A DNA stretch of 38,899 nt from assembly GCF_900104045.1 (NCBI RefSeq), contig NZ_FNIN01000016.1, forward strand, positions 1 through 38,899. The letters are read 5' to 3'. This document shows, piece after piece, positions 7,723 to 15,441 of the stretch (position 1 is its first letter; each line of letters opens with the position of its first letter). The notes under the pieces were generated by a model. The model saw only the letters and a program-made list of their open reading frames with translations, was not told the origin of the DNA and did not search any database. Both the position numbers and the translations under genes were made by a program. Origin of the DNA: Desulfonauticus submarinus. GTDB taxonomy: Bacteria > Desulfobacterota > Desulfovibrionia > Desulfovibrionales > Desulfonatronovibrionaceae.

Positions 7723-8199
7723 ATGAGTATATTAAACAAAATATTACAAAAATCAAAAATAAAATCTCCCTGGCTCTTACATTATGACTGTAGCAGTTGT
7801 AATGGCTGTGATATAGAAATACTAGCCTGCCTAACTCCTATATATGATGTAGAGCGTTTTGGCATTATAAATACAGGAAACCCAAAACATGCTGATATTC
7901 TATTAGTTACAGGTGGTGTCAATAATAGAAATAAACATGTATTAAAAAATCTTTACAATCAAATGCCAGACCCAAAAGTTGTTGTTTCTGTGGGAAGTTG
8001 TGGGAATACTGGAGGTATATTCAAAGATGCGTACAATATTATAGGCGGAATAGATAAAGTTATTCCTGTTGATGTGTATGTCCCAGGTTGTCCGCCAAAA
8101 CCAGAGGCTATTATTGATGGCGTTGTTCAGGCTTTAGAAATTTTAGCTCAAAAAACAGCAAAACAAAACCAAAAGGTGGAGAAAGAAGATGTTGGATAA
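7723..8199 (+). CDS. echC: Ech hydrogenase small subunit C (NuoB-like, proximal [4Fe-4S])
   Basis: A 158-residue peripheral subunit. It carries the small-subunit cluster motif Cys-Ser-Ser-Cys-Asn-Gly-Cys-Asp-Ile-Glu (Cys23, Cys26, Cys29), then Gly-Ser-Cys-Gly-Asn-Thr-Gly-Gly and Pro-Gly-Cys-Pro-Pro-Lys-Pro-Glu, which together ligate one [4Fe-4S] cluster next to the NiFe site. It has no Tat signal and no extra ferredoxin domains, as expected for the short cytoplasmic group 4 small subunit. Its 3' end overlaps echD by 11 bp. Confidence 0.94.
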   Translation: MSILNKILQKSKIKSPWLLHYDCSSCNGCDIEILACLTPIYDVERFGIINTGNPKHADILLVTGGVNNRNKHVLKNLYNQMPDPKVVVSVGSCGNTGGIFKDAYNIIGGIDKVIPVDVYVPGCPPKPEAIIDGVVQALEILAQKTAKQNQKVEKEDVG

Positions 8200-8572
8200 A
8201 AACATAAAAAACCTTGCCCTAGAAAACCTCTTAGAAGAAGTAAAAAATCTAAAAGATCAAGGTTATAGATTAGTCACTTTTAGTGCAGTAGAAAGCGATA
8301 ATCATCTAGAAATTATCTATCATTTTGATAAAAACTTTCAGACTATTAACTTTAGAATTCTATTTCCTAAAGAAGAGCCTATTCAAAGTATATCAAAAAT
8401 TTATTTTTGCGCTTTTTTAATTGAAAATGAAATTCAAGATCACTTTGGGGTAAAATTCAAAGATTTAGTTCTAAGTTTTGAAGGACATCTCTATTTAGAC
8501 CAAAAAACAGATCTTAGAGCTCCTTATTGCTCAATGACAATAAAACAAGAAGATAATGGAGGTACAAACTAA
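8189..8572 (+). CDS. echD: Ech hydrogenase subunit D (NuoC-like)
   Basis: A 127-residue protein, about the usual EchD length and shorter than NuoC. It contains the NuoC-type block with Phe-x-Leu-Phe-Pro and a conserved acidic stretch before Asp-His-Phe-Gly-Val (residues about 88-92). It is a structural subunit of the peripheral arm and binds no cofactor. Identification rests partly on position, as sequence conservation in this family is low. It starts inside the end of echC and its stop codon shares a base with the echE start (TAATG), so the three subunits are translationally coupled. Confidence 0.88.
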   Translation: MLDKNIKNLALENLLEEVKNLKDQGYRLVTFSAVESDNHLEIIYHFDKNFQTINFRILFPKEEPIQSISKIYFCAFLIENEIQDHFGVKFKDLVLSFEGHLYLDQKTDLRAPYCSMTIKQEDNGGTN

Positions 8573-9648
8573 TGGCTCCTACAGTTATACCCTTTGGTCC
8601 GCAACATCCTGTATTACCAGAACCCATTCATCTAACTCTTACTACTAAAGATGAAGTGGTTACAGAGGCTACTCCTCAATTAGGTTATATTCATAGAGGA
8701 TTAGAAAAATTAGCAGACATAAAAGATTTCCATCAATTGGTACAAGTAGTAGAAAGAATTTGTGGCATTTGTAGTTGCATTCATGCTGCAACTTATGCCC
8801 AAGGCATAGAAGCACTCATGAATATAGAAATTCCTCCTAGGGCAGACTTTTTAAGAGTTATCTGGTCTGAGCTACACCGTATGCACAGCCATATGCTCTG
8901 GTTAGGTCTTTTTGCTGATGCCTTTGGATTTGAAAGCCTTTTTATGCAAACATGGCGTATTAGAGAAAAAATTATGGATATAATGGAAGCAACTGCAGGC
9001 AATAGAGTTATAATTTCTGTTAATGTGATTGGAGGAGTTAGACGAGATTTATCTTCTGAGCAATGTAATTGGATTTTAAAAGAACTTAAAGATGTAGAAA
9101 CAGAATTTCAAGAGTTAGAAAAGGTATTTTTTCAAGACTATTCTGTGGAAAAAAGAACAAAAGGTTTAGGTGTATTGTCTGCTGAAAAAGCCTACGAACT
9201 TGGTGCATGTGGTCCAACTTTACGTGGAAGTGGAGTGGCCCAAGATGTAAGACAAACAGGTTATCAGGCATATAAAGAACTAGAATTTGAGCCTATAGTA
9301 GAGCAAGATGGAGATTGTTATGCAAGATGTAAGGTAAGATTTAGAGAAGTGTTGCAGTCTATTGCTTTAATTAGGGAAGCCATATCCAAATTACCTGAAG
9401 GAGAAATTAAAGTAAAAGTAAAAGGTTATCCAGAAGGAGAAATAATAACTCGCAGTGAACAGCCTAGAGGTGAACTTATGTATTATATTAAAGCTTCTGG
9501 GAAAAAATTTTTAGATCGTCTAAGAATTAGAACACCAACCTTTGCTAACATCCCAGCCTTATTGGCAATGCTCCCAGGTACAGAATTAGCTAATGTTCCT
9601 GTAGTTGTTTTATCTATAGACCCTTGCATAAGTTGTACAGAAAGATAA
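8572..9648 (+). CDS. echE: Ech hydrogenase large catalytic subunit E, [NiFe] site
   Basis: A 358-residue NuoD-like catalytic subunit. Both NiFe-binding motifs are intact: Arg-Ile-Cys-Gly-Ile-Cys (Cys64, Cys67) and Asp-Pro-Cys-Ile-Ser-Cys-Thr-Glu-Arg at the extreme C-terminus (Cys352, Cys355). Four ligand cysteines separate a true hydrogenase from complex I, which lacks them. The protein ends three residues after Cys355, so there is no long C-terminal extension for a maturation protease, which is typical of Ech. By family it couples oxidation of reduced ferredoxin to proton reduction, or the reverse, with ion translocation. No hyp maturation genes lie in this window. Confidence 0.95.
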   Translation: MAPTVIPFGPQHPVLPEPIHLTLTTKDEVVTEATPQLGYIHRGLEKLADIKDFHQLVQVVERICGICSCIHAATYAQGIEALMNIEIPPRADFLRVIWSELHRMHSHMLWLGLFADAFGFESLFMQTWRIREKIMDIMEATAGNRVIISVNVIGGVRRDLSSEQCNWILKELKDVETEFQELEKVFFQDYSVEKRTKGLGVLSAEKAYELGACGPTLRGSGVAQDVRQTGYQAYKELEFEPIVEQDGDCYARCKVRFREVLQSIALIREAISKLPEGEIKVKVKGYPEGEIITRSEQPRGELMYYIKASGKKFLDRLRIRTPTFANIPALLAMLPGTELANVPVVVLSIDPCISCTER

Positions 9649-9703
9649 ACCATGATGAACTTTAAAATACATATTTTAATTTTAAAACAAAAAAGGGGTT
9701 AAT

Positions 9704-10045
9704 ATGTTAAACTTCACTCCAACAATTTTAAAAAATTTACTTTCTAAAAGTTCTACTAGACTTTATCCCTTTGAAACAAGAGAGCCATTTAAAAATGTTA
9801 GAGGCGAGTTAAAAATTAACATAGAAGAGTGTAAGCTTTGCGGTATATGCGCGAAAAAATGTCCAGTAAATTGTATAAAAGTAGATAAAAAAACAGGTCT
9901 TTGGGAGGTAAATCCTTTTGAATGTGTATATTGTGGAATATGTGTAGATAATTGCCCAACCAATTGCTTATATTTCAAATCCGAATACCAAACTCCTAAC
10001 CAAACAAAACATTTAAAAACATTTCATAAAATTGAAAAAAATTAA
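9704..10045 (+). CDS. echF: Ech hydrogenase ferredoxin-like subunit F, two [4Fe-4S]
   Basis: A 113-residue NuoI-like electron-transfer subunit. There are two Cys-x2-Cys-x2-Cys-x3-Cys-Pro motifs: Cys43, Cys46, Cys49, Cys53 and Cys74, Cys77, Cys80, Cys84. Each has an extra cysteine four residues further (Cys57, Cys88). It accepts electrons from soluble ferredoxin and passes them to the cluster in EchC. It is separated from echE by 55 bp, the widest gap in the operon, which holds an AT-rich inverted repeat (9662-9679); the start has an AGGGG ribosome site. Confidence 0.94.
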   Translation: MLNFTPTILKNLLSKSSTRLYPFETREPFKNVRGELKINIEECKLCGICAKKCPVNCIKVDKKTGLWEVNPFECVYCGICVDNCPTNCLYFKSEYQTPNQTKHLKTFHKIEKN

Positions 10046-10099
10046 ATTACAAAAAATGGTTTTAACTTAAATTAAACTTTACTTTTAGGTAAAATCAAC

Positions 10100-10131
10100 T
10101 AAGAGAGAGGAAAATTATTTCCTCTCTCTTA
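10100..10131 (+). terminator. Strong hairpin between echF and the BPL_N gene
   Basis: A perfect 14-bp stem (10100-10113 with 10118-10131) around the loop ATTA. It lies 55 bp after echF and only 7 bp before the ATG of the next gene. There is no T run after it on the plus strand, so it may be a weak terminator, an RNA stabiliser for the ech message, or a control element for the following gene. Confidence 0.5.
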
Positions 10132-10138
10132 AAATATT

Positions 10139-11362
10139 ATGAAAACATTTTACGTTTCTATTTTATGGGATGAGTCTCATCTCTGGGTATTGTTAGTCTT
10201 AAACTTTTTTAAAACTCTATCTTTTCCTGTAGCAATAATATCTGCTAAAGACATTCAAAACAACTGGCTAAATAAATACAAGCCTAAATATCTCATAGTC
10301 CCAGGAGGATGGGCAAGTTTAAAAGCTAAAAAACTCACTGTAACAGGAATTCAAAATATAAGAGACTATGTTAAAAAAGGAGGGGTTTATATTGGATTTT
10401 GTGGCGGAGCAGGGCTGGCTTTAAAAGGAAAAAAAGAAAAAAGTCTAAATCTTTGCCCCCTTATTAGGAAAAAATTTTCCCAAAGACTGCCAAACTTTAG
10501 TGGAGATATATGGTGTAAAACTAAAAGTGAAAAATTATTATTACCTGTTTGGTGGCCATCTCAATTTGAATATAACCACATCTATTCTAAAATAAAGGTA
10601 CTTGCAAAATACGATAAACCAGGGGAAGATTTTTGGATCTCAGATCTTAAATTAAATAAAATTACTTCTAATCTTCAAGATTGGGAGCAACTTTATCAAA
10701 TCAATTTAAATCCCTTAAAACTAAAAAATGAACCTTGTATTATTCAAGGCAAATTTGGGAACGGTAAATATATTCTAAGTTATCCACATCTTGAAACTCC
10801 AGCTTCACCTCAAGCGAATAAACTCTTTGCCCAATTTTTAGATCTATCTATTCCAAATGAATTTCAAGCAAATCAAATTAACCTAAAACAAACTTCGCCT
10901 CTAAAAAATCATTTCTCTGATTTACACTCTGAAATGTTAAATTTTATAAAATTTTGTTGTGAACATTTTTTAGTTTTATGGCGGCGTCCTTGGCTTTTAG
11001 CATGGAGAAGAGGAATTCCTGGATCGTTTTTTAACTTTATTTTAGCCTATCTTCATTATCTACAAAACAACTCTCTTCCTGAAATAAATATACAATGGAA
11101 AACCTATGAACCAAAATTTAAGAAGTTGTGGCCAAAATTTATTCAACTAAGCACACAATTCATCTTAACCGAGCGTTATATTTTAACTAAAAAGCAACCC
11201 TCATCACCAATACAAAGTAGTTGTACTACGCAACAAGCCCTCAAACAACATCTTTTTGGCCAATTCCCAGGATACGGAGGTATTTATGGACAACTAATCT
11301 CTATTTTAGACGAACTAGCACTAACCAAAGCTAAATTAGAGTTGTGCCCAGATCTTCTTTAA
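10139..11362 (+). CDS. BPL_N domain (glutamine amidotransferase-like) protein
   Basis: A 407-residue protein. Residues about 1-240 match the BPL_N family, a class I glutamine-amidotransferase-like fold first described in yeast biotin-protein ligase. It shows Val-Pro-Gly-Gly-Trp at about 60 and the nucleophile-elbow-like Gly-Phe-Cys-Gly-Gly-Ala-Gly at about 90. The remaining 165 residues are lysine/tryptophan-rich and I do not recognise them. No biotin ligase catalytic domain is present; proteins of this layout occur in Desulfovibrionales with unknown function. No Shine-Dalgarno is visible before the ATG, because the strong hairpin at 10100-10131 ends just upstream. The 3' end overlaps the convergent DUF3568 gene by 27 bp. 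Confidence 0.8.
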   Translation: MKTFYVSILWDESHLWVLLVLNFFKTLSFPVAIISAKDIQNNWLNKYKPKYLIVPGGWASLKAKKLTVTGIQNIRDYVKKGGVYIGFCGGAGLALKGKKEKSLNLCPLIRKKFSQRLPNFSGDIWCKTKSEKLLLPVWWPSQFEYNHIYSKIKVLAKYDKPGEDFWISDLKLNKITSNLQDWEQLYQINLNPLKLKNEPCIIQGKFGNGKYILSYPHLETPASPQANKLFAQFLDLSIPNEFQANQINLKQTSPLKNHFSDLHSEMLNFIKFCCEHFLVLWRRPWLLAWRRGIPGSFFNFILAYLHYLQNNSLPEINIQWKTYEPKFKKLWPKFIQLSTQFILTERYILTKKQPSSPIQSSCTTQQALKQHLFGQFPGYGGIYGQLISILDELALTKAKLELCPDLL

Positions 11363-11731
11363 AAGCATTCTAGAACGTTCTTCATCACCTAAAAGACCAA
11401 CTCTAATATAAATTTTAGATGTATGTTTACTCACAGCTTCTATTTCTATCCAAATTTTTGTCTCATCTAAAAACTTTGATTCTATACTACTGCCATTATA
11501 TCTAACCTTTTCTTTTTCAATAGGTAGACCCATTCCTTTTAAAGCTTTAATTGTGGCCCTGTGTAAGGTAGAATGGTAGACATTTATAGTTTTTATTATT
11601 CTTCCTTTATAATATATTGCTCCAGCAGCACCTCCTGCTCCTCCTACTACCAAAAAAAAACAGCCATACAACTGGAAACTAATTATAATAAAAACAAATA
11701 ATTTTAATCTAACAAGTATATCCCTACACAT
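11336..11731 (-). CDS. DUF3568-type lipoprotein
   Basis: A 131-residue protein with a hydrophobic N-terminal signal ending in Leu-Tyr-Gly-Cys (Cys24), an acceptable lipobox, so it is probably a lipoprotein. A Gly/Ala-rich segment (Gly-Gly-Ala-Gly-Gly-Ala-Ala-Gly-Ala) follows. The rest resembles DUF3568, with a helix-strand pattern in which Ala-Thr-Ile-Lys-Ala-Leu precedes a Gly-Leu-Pro and the C-terminus has Arg-Val-Gly-Leu-Leu-Gly-Asp-Glu-Glu-Arg-Ser. Function unknown. The start ATG has a well-placed AGGAG six bases upstream and lies 9 bp after the HD-domain gene. Confidence 0.75.
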   Translation of the reverse strand: MCRDILVRLKLFVFIIISFQLYGCFFLVVGGAGGAAGAIYYKGRIIKTINVYHSTLHRATIKALKGMGLPIEKEKVRYNGSSIESKFLDETKIWIEIEAVSKHTSKIYIRVGLLGDEERSRMLLKKIWAQL

Positions 11732-11740
11732 AACATACTC

Positions 11741-12520
11741 CTACTCAACGTTACTTTTTAAATAATCATTTAATTCACGATATATTATTTTAAGCTCCGT
11801 ATTATTGGGAAGTAAAGAAAAAATTTTGCCTAAATAATCATTTTCTAAAATCACTTGATAAGAATATTTAAAATTAAAATCATATATCCAAGAAGCAAGC
11901 AATAGTTTAAAGTCATTAATATATTGCATTTTATTGTAATCAACTAATCTTTTTTGTTTTAGATCATCTAATACTGTTTTAGTAACCAAAGGAGCGTCTG
12001 ACAAATTTAACATAACCACCTTATTGTTACTTCCATTTTCAAAATATTTTAAAATAACCTTGAAAATATCTAGCTTATCAGCATCTCGTACAGCTTTAAC
12101 AACTAAACCTAAAGACTTATTAAATGTTGAAGGTATATTTAAGCGATTATGTAAAAGAATAGATATGCCAACATACCTACGTATCTTAATTGGCAGTTTA
12201 CGCCAAAAATCCTGCTGGCTAAGGACTTTAAACCCCAAAAGAGCATGATTAACTGACAATTTATCTTGAAAAGTCTTATATTGCTTATATTGTTCAAATC
12301 GTCCAATATCATGAAATAATGAAGCTAATTCTATACAAAATTTAATTTCTTTTCCAAATCCTTCATTTAAAGATATAGATTTGGCGTGCTTAAAAACTCT
12401 TACTGAATGATCTTCTTTTAATCTTATATTTTCCTGATCTTTTGGATTATCAAAGTAAAAATTTTTTACATACTCCTTAAACCAGCTAAAATATGGCTCA
12501 ATGTCTAAACTTATGCTCAT
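11741..12520 (-). CDS. HD-domain phosphohydrolase-like protein
   Basis: A 259-residue protein. The HD signature is clear: His-Ser-Val-Arg-Val-Phe-Lys-His in the first helix and Phe-His-Asp-Ile-Gly-Arg-Phe-Glu-Gln at about residue 75-85. A later histidine follows in Leu-Leu-His-Asn-Arg, and an aspartate in Arg-Asp-Ala-Asp-Lys-Leu-Asp. HD proteins are metal-dependent phosphohydrolases, often acting on nucleotides; the substrate here is unknown. An open frame extends 20 codons further upstream, but that segment is poly-lysine and covers the end of the preceding small gene, so I start at ATG 12518-12520, which overlaps that gene's last codons. Confidence 0.82.
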   Translation of the reverse strand: MSISLDIEPYFSWFKEYVKNFYFDNPKDQENIRLKEDHSVRVFKHAKSISLNEGFGKEIKFCIELASLFHDIGRFEQYKQYKTFQDKLSVNHALLGFKVLSQQDFWRKLPIKIRRYVGISILLHNRLNIPSTFNKSLGLVVKAVRDADKLDIFKVILKYFENGSNNKVVMLNLSDAPLVTKTVLDDLKQKRLVDYNKMQYINDFKLLLASWIYDFNFKYSYQVILENDYLGKIFSLLPNNTELKIIYRELNDYLKSNVE

Positions 12521-12704
12521 TTTTTTTCTTTTTTTGAGTATAGCGTTTAGGATCTTCTCTAAAAATACCTTTTGGGCCAAACAAAAATCTTAAATAGCCA
12601 ACTATAATTAATAAAAAAACACCTACTAACGCAAACTTACTTACAGAATACCAAAAGCCACCTTCATAACCAGGGCCAAAAGGCCAAAAATCCCATTTAG
12701 ACAT
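12498..12704 (-). CDS. Small single-helix membrane protein (68 residues)
   Basis: An aromatic N-terminus (Trp-Asp-Phe-Trp-Pro-Phe-Gly-Pro-Gly) precedes one transmembrane helix at about residues 21-43, then a very basic tail with Lys-Lys-Lys-Lys. The positive-inside rule puts the tail in the cytoplasm. No named family is recognised and no strong ribosome site is visible, but the gene sits 2 bp after the 64-residue gene and overlaps the HD gene, so coupled translation is likely. It is too well structured as a membrane protein to be a chance frame. Confidence 0.65.
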   Translation of the reverse strand: MSKWDFWPFGPGYEGGFWYSVSKFALVGVFLLIIVGYLRFLFGPKGIFREDPKRYTQKKKKNEHKFRH

Positions 12705-12706
12705 TT

Positions 12707-12901
12707 TTAAGTTCTTTGAAAGTAGTTAAAAAATTCAGGATGGATAATTAATTCAAATCCTTGCTCTACCTTTTGGGTTCCTATTACCATTTCAGGATTT
12801 AAACCAACATCCAACGCGACTTCACTTATTCTAGATACCTCTTGATCTATTTGTTCTTGAGTTCCAAACTGTCCAATTACAATCCACTCTTCTTGGGTCA
12901 T
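12707..12901 (-). CDS. Small conserved-looking soluble protein (64 residues)
   Basis: It starts at ATG 12899-12901, where AGGAG lies seven bases upstream; a longer frame beginning at 12946 has no ribosome site and overlaps the nuclease end. The product is acidic (Thr-Gln-Glu-Glu-Trp-Ile-Val-Ile at the N-terminus) with a likely beta-alpha-beta pattern and one Gly-Gln-Phe-Gly-Thr turn. I do not recognise the family. It lies between the nuclease and the 68-residue membrane protein in the tail of the rpoD operon. Confidence 0.65.
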   Translation of the reverse strand: MTQEEWIVIGQFGTQEQIDQEVSRISEVALDVGLNPEMVIGTQKVEQGFELIIHPEFFNYFQRT

Positions 12902-12918
12902 ATTATCTCCTTTATTTA

Positions 12919-13596
12919 TTATTCTAATGGCCAAATTGTACAACACCTTGCAGGCGCATATCCAAAATAAAAAGCCTCATAAAGAGAAGAAAATATTCTT
13001 CTATGTCTAGAGGATATCTTTCTTCCAAACTTACATTCTAATGTATGAAATCTTCTGCTTTTTTTATTACCTAAAAAAACTTGTGCTGCCGCAGGTAAAG
13101 ATAAGATCCTTTTCCAAAAACCAACTTCCTCTTGCATAGCCAAACGTTGAGCTCTTAAAAGAATTTTATTAAATTCTCCTTTATGAGGAAAATAAAATGC
13201 ATATCCTTTTCTAATCAATAAAAAATTTATCCACTTCCCATCTTCTAGGTAAGCCTGGGCAAGTAATCTGCCAAATCTATCCTTTGTCAAATTCCTAAGA
13301 CATAATTGTCTATGTTTAATCAAATGCCACAAAAAATTTTTAGACTTCTTAGCATAATACTGGCTAAGACCACCTTCATAATTAATCTCAGGAGCATCTA
13401 CTAAAGCCAAACGCAAATGAAGGCCATTACTTAAAAATACAGTATCTCCATCAGCAACGCCTCTTGGAAAAACAAAAACGCATTTTGCTTCTACAAAAAA
13501 ACCAGAAAATAAGAAATAAAAAAATATACACGCAACAAATAGTCGCCTTAACAATAACAATATTCTAAAGTTTGCAACCAAACAACTAACTTTCAT
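12919..13596 (-). CDS. Secreted staphylococcal-nuclease-like protein with C-terminal Ada-type zinc motif
   Basis: A 225-residue protein. A hydrophobic signal (about residues 10-35) is followed by a thermonuclease (SNase) domain: Val-Ala-Asp-Gly-Asp-Thr-Val, [10 protein letters not shown], and Asp-Arg-Phe-Gly-Arg-Leu-Leu-Ala, which carry the Asp, Arg and Glu of the calcium-dependent nuclease site. The C-terminal 45 residues resemble the Ada-like zinc-binding motif: Gly-Asn-Lys-Lys-Ser, His-Thr-Leu-Glu-Cys, [12 protein letters not shown]. It probably degrades nucleic acid outside the cytoplasm. It starts inside the last codons of rpoD (11-bp overlap), with no clear ribosome site. Confidence 0.82.
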   Translation of the reverse strand: MKVSCLVANFRILLLLRRLFVACIFFYFLFSGFFVEAKCVFVFPRGVADGDTVFLSNGLHLRLALVDAPEINYEGGLSQYYAKKSKNFLWHLIKHRQLCLRNLTKDRFGRLLAQAYLEDGKWINFLLIRKGYAFYFPHKGEFNKILLRAQRLAMQEEVGFWKRILSLPAAAQVFLGNKKSRRFHTLECKFGRKISSRHRRIFSSLYEAFYFGYAPARCCTIWPLE

Positions 13597-15334
13597 AATA
13601 AGACTTTAAACAGGAGCTACGCATAGGATGTCTAAGCTTTCTAAGAGCCTTGGCTTCAATTTGTCGAATCCTTTCCCTAGTTACATTAAACAATTTACCA
13701 ACCTCTTCTAAAGTGTGATCTGATTTTTCTCCTATTCCAAAACGTTTTCTTAAGACTTGTTCTTCTCTAGGAGTTAATTCTGATAAAAGCTTATCTATAA
13801 GTTCAGAAAGTTTTGTATGTACTACTTCTTCTGCAGGGGCTACTGCTTTTTTGTCTTCTATAAAATCGCCAAGACTACTATCTTCCTCATCTCCAATAGG
13901 AGTTTCCAAAGAAATAGGTTCTTTGGCAATTCGTAAGACCTTTTTAACTTTATCAACAGGATAATCCATACGTTCAGCTATTTCCTCAGGAGTAGGTTCT
14001 CTACCTAACTCCTGCACTAAATATCTAGAGGTCCGAACAAGCTTATTAATTGTTTCAATCATGTGCACAGGGATTCTAATAGTTCTTGCCTGATCTGCAA
14101 TTGCCCTTGTAATTGCTTGCCTGATCCACCATGTAGCATAAGTAGAAAACTTATAACCACGTTGATACTCAAATTTATCTACAGCTTTCATTAAGCCAAT
14201 ATTTCCTTCTTGAATCAAATCTAAAAACTGAAGGCCTCTGTTGGTATATTTTTTAGCAATACTAACAACTAATCTTAAGTTAGCCCTTATAAGTTCTTGT
14301 TTAGCTCTTAAAGCATCACGATATCCTTTTTCTATTCGCCAAAGAACTTCTTCTAGTTCATAAACATCATGTTTACATTTTTCTTCTAAGCGTTCTAAAA
14401 TTTCCTTTTTCGCATAAATCATTTCTTTAAAAGAAAAGAGCTCTTCCACAGTCATACCCAACTCATCAGCAGCAACTACAGGATTTATTTCCCTATTATC
14501 TACTTGACTAAATAACTCAAAAACTTCTTCCTGGGTTTTTCCAAGGGAAATAATATAAGCACTAATATCTCTCATACAATTATGCATCTGCCGTACATAA
14601 TCCCTTACCAACTCGATAAGTCTATCTATAAGAGTCTTTTCTAACTTAATTGCCACCAGCCTTTCCACCACATCTTGCTTATAATCCAAAATTCTTTTTT
14701 GAACTGCATATACTCTTTTTTCTAATGTAGCACAGTCATTTAACCGCTCATAAACACTTTTCTTTTTCTTATAAATACCTTTGATTTCATCTAAATATTT
14801 AATAACCCTCTGCCTTTGATTCATTTCTTCTTCAGCAGGATCATCTTCTTCTATAGTTTTTACAACATCTTTTAATTTTATACGCTCCTTTTTCAAATCT
14901 TCACCTACTTTAATCAATTCTTCTATTACTACAGGAATTTCTACTAAAGCATATAATACCTCTAATTCTCCCGCTTCTATATTCTTAGCAATGGCTACTT
15001 CTCCATCCCGATCTAATAACCCCACTGCTCCCATTTCTTTTAAATACATTCTCACAGGATCTTTACCACCTGCAAATTCTGTCTCATCTTCTTCCGCAGG
15101 AGTTTCTACAAAATCGCTCGTATCCTCTGGTACTACACATATAGGTCTACCGGCCTTTTCATCTACAATAGTAATATCCAATTGATCAAAGATTGCGATA
15201 ATTTCTTCTATCTGCTCGGGACTATTTACATCGTTAGGTAAAGCCTTATTTAATTCTTCAAAAGTCAAAAAGCCCTTCTTTTTGCCTTCTGCAATTAAGG
15301 CTTTAATTTGTTGGACATCTTTTAAGGATTTCAT
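13586..15334 (-). CDS. rpoD: RNA polymerase primary sigma factor (sigma-70)
   Basis: A 582-residue housekeeping sigma factor with all conserved regions. An N-terminal region 1.1 (about 1-75) is followed by region 1.2 from Asp-Pro-Val-Arg-Met-Tyr-Leu, a 200-residue non-conserved insert with acidic and coiled parts, regions 2.1-2.4 (including [10 protein letters not shown], promoter melting), region 3, and regions 4.1-4.2 with the -35-binding helix-turn-helix near the C-terminus. The start is preceded by a G-rich ribosome site (AAGGGGGG). It is the last classical gene of the macromolecular synthesis operon. The 107-bp gap after dnaG contains a perfect -10 hexamer (TATAAT, minus strand, 15405-15410) but no convincing -35, so an internal promoter is only possible. 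Confidence 0.97.
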   Translation of the reverse strand: MKSLKDVQQIKALIAEGKKKGFLTFEELNKALPNDVNSPEQIEEIIAIFDQLDITIVDEKAGRPICVVPEDTSDFVETPAEEDETEFAGGKDPVRMYLKEMGAVGLLDRDGEVAIAKNIEAGELEVLYALVEIPVVIEELIKVGEDLKKERIKLKDVVKTIEEDDPAEEEMNQRQRVIKYLDEIKGIYKKKKSVYERLNDCATLEKRVYAVQKRILDYKQDVVERLVAIKLEKTLIDRLIELVRDYVRQMHNCMRDISAYIISLGKTQEEVFELFSQVDNREINPVVAADELGMTVEELFSFKEMIYAKKEILERLEEKCKHDVYELEEVLWRIEKGYRDALRAKQELIRANLRLVVSIAKKYTNRGLQFLDLIQEGNIGLMKAVDKFEYQRGYKFSTYATWWIRQAITRAIADQARTIRIPVHMIETINKLVRTSRYLVQELGREPTPEEIAERMDYPVDKVKKVLRIAKEPISLETPIGDEEDSSLGDFIEDKKAVAPAEEVVHTKLSELIDKLLSELTPREEQVLRKRFGIGEKSDHTLEEVGKLFNVTRERIRQIEAKALRKLRHPMRSSCLKSYYES

Positions 15335-15441
15335 ATTCCCCCCTTACTAAAGTAAATATTTAGCCTCTTTATATTAATGAAATTCTTTAAACTCTAGCTT
15401 ACTAATTATAAAACGAAAATTTTACTTACATAAATCCAAAA

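Noticed and set aside
12902-12946. 15-codon upstream extension of the 64-residue gene
   Set aside because: It overlaps the end of the nuclease gene and lacks a ribosome site, while AGGAG precedes the ATG at 12901.
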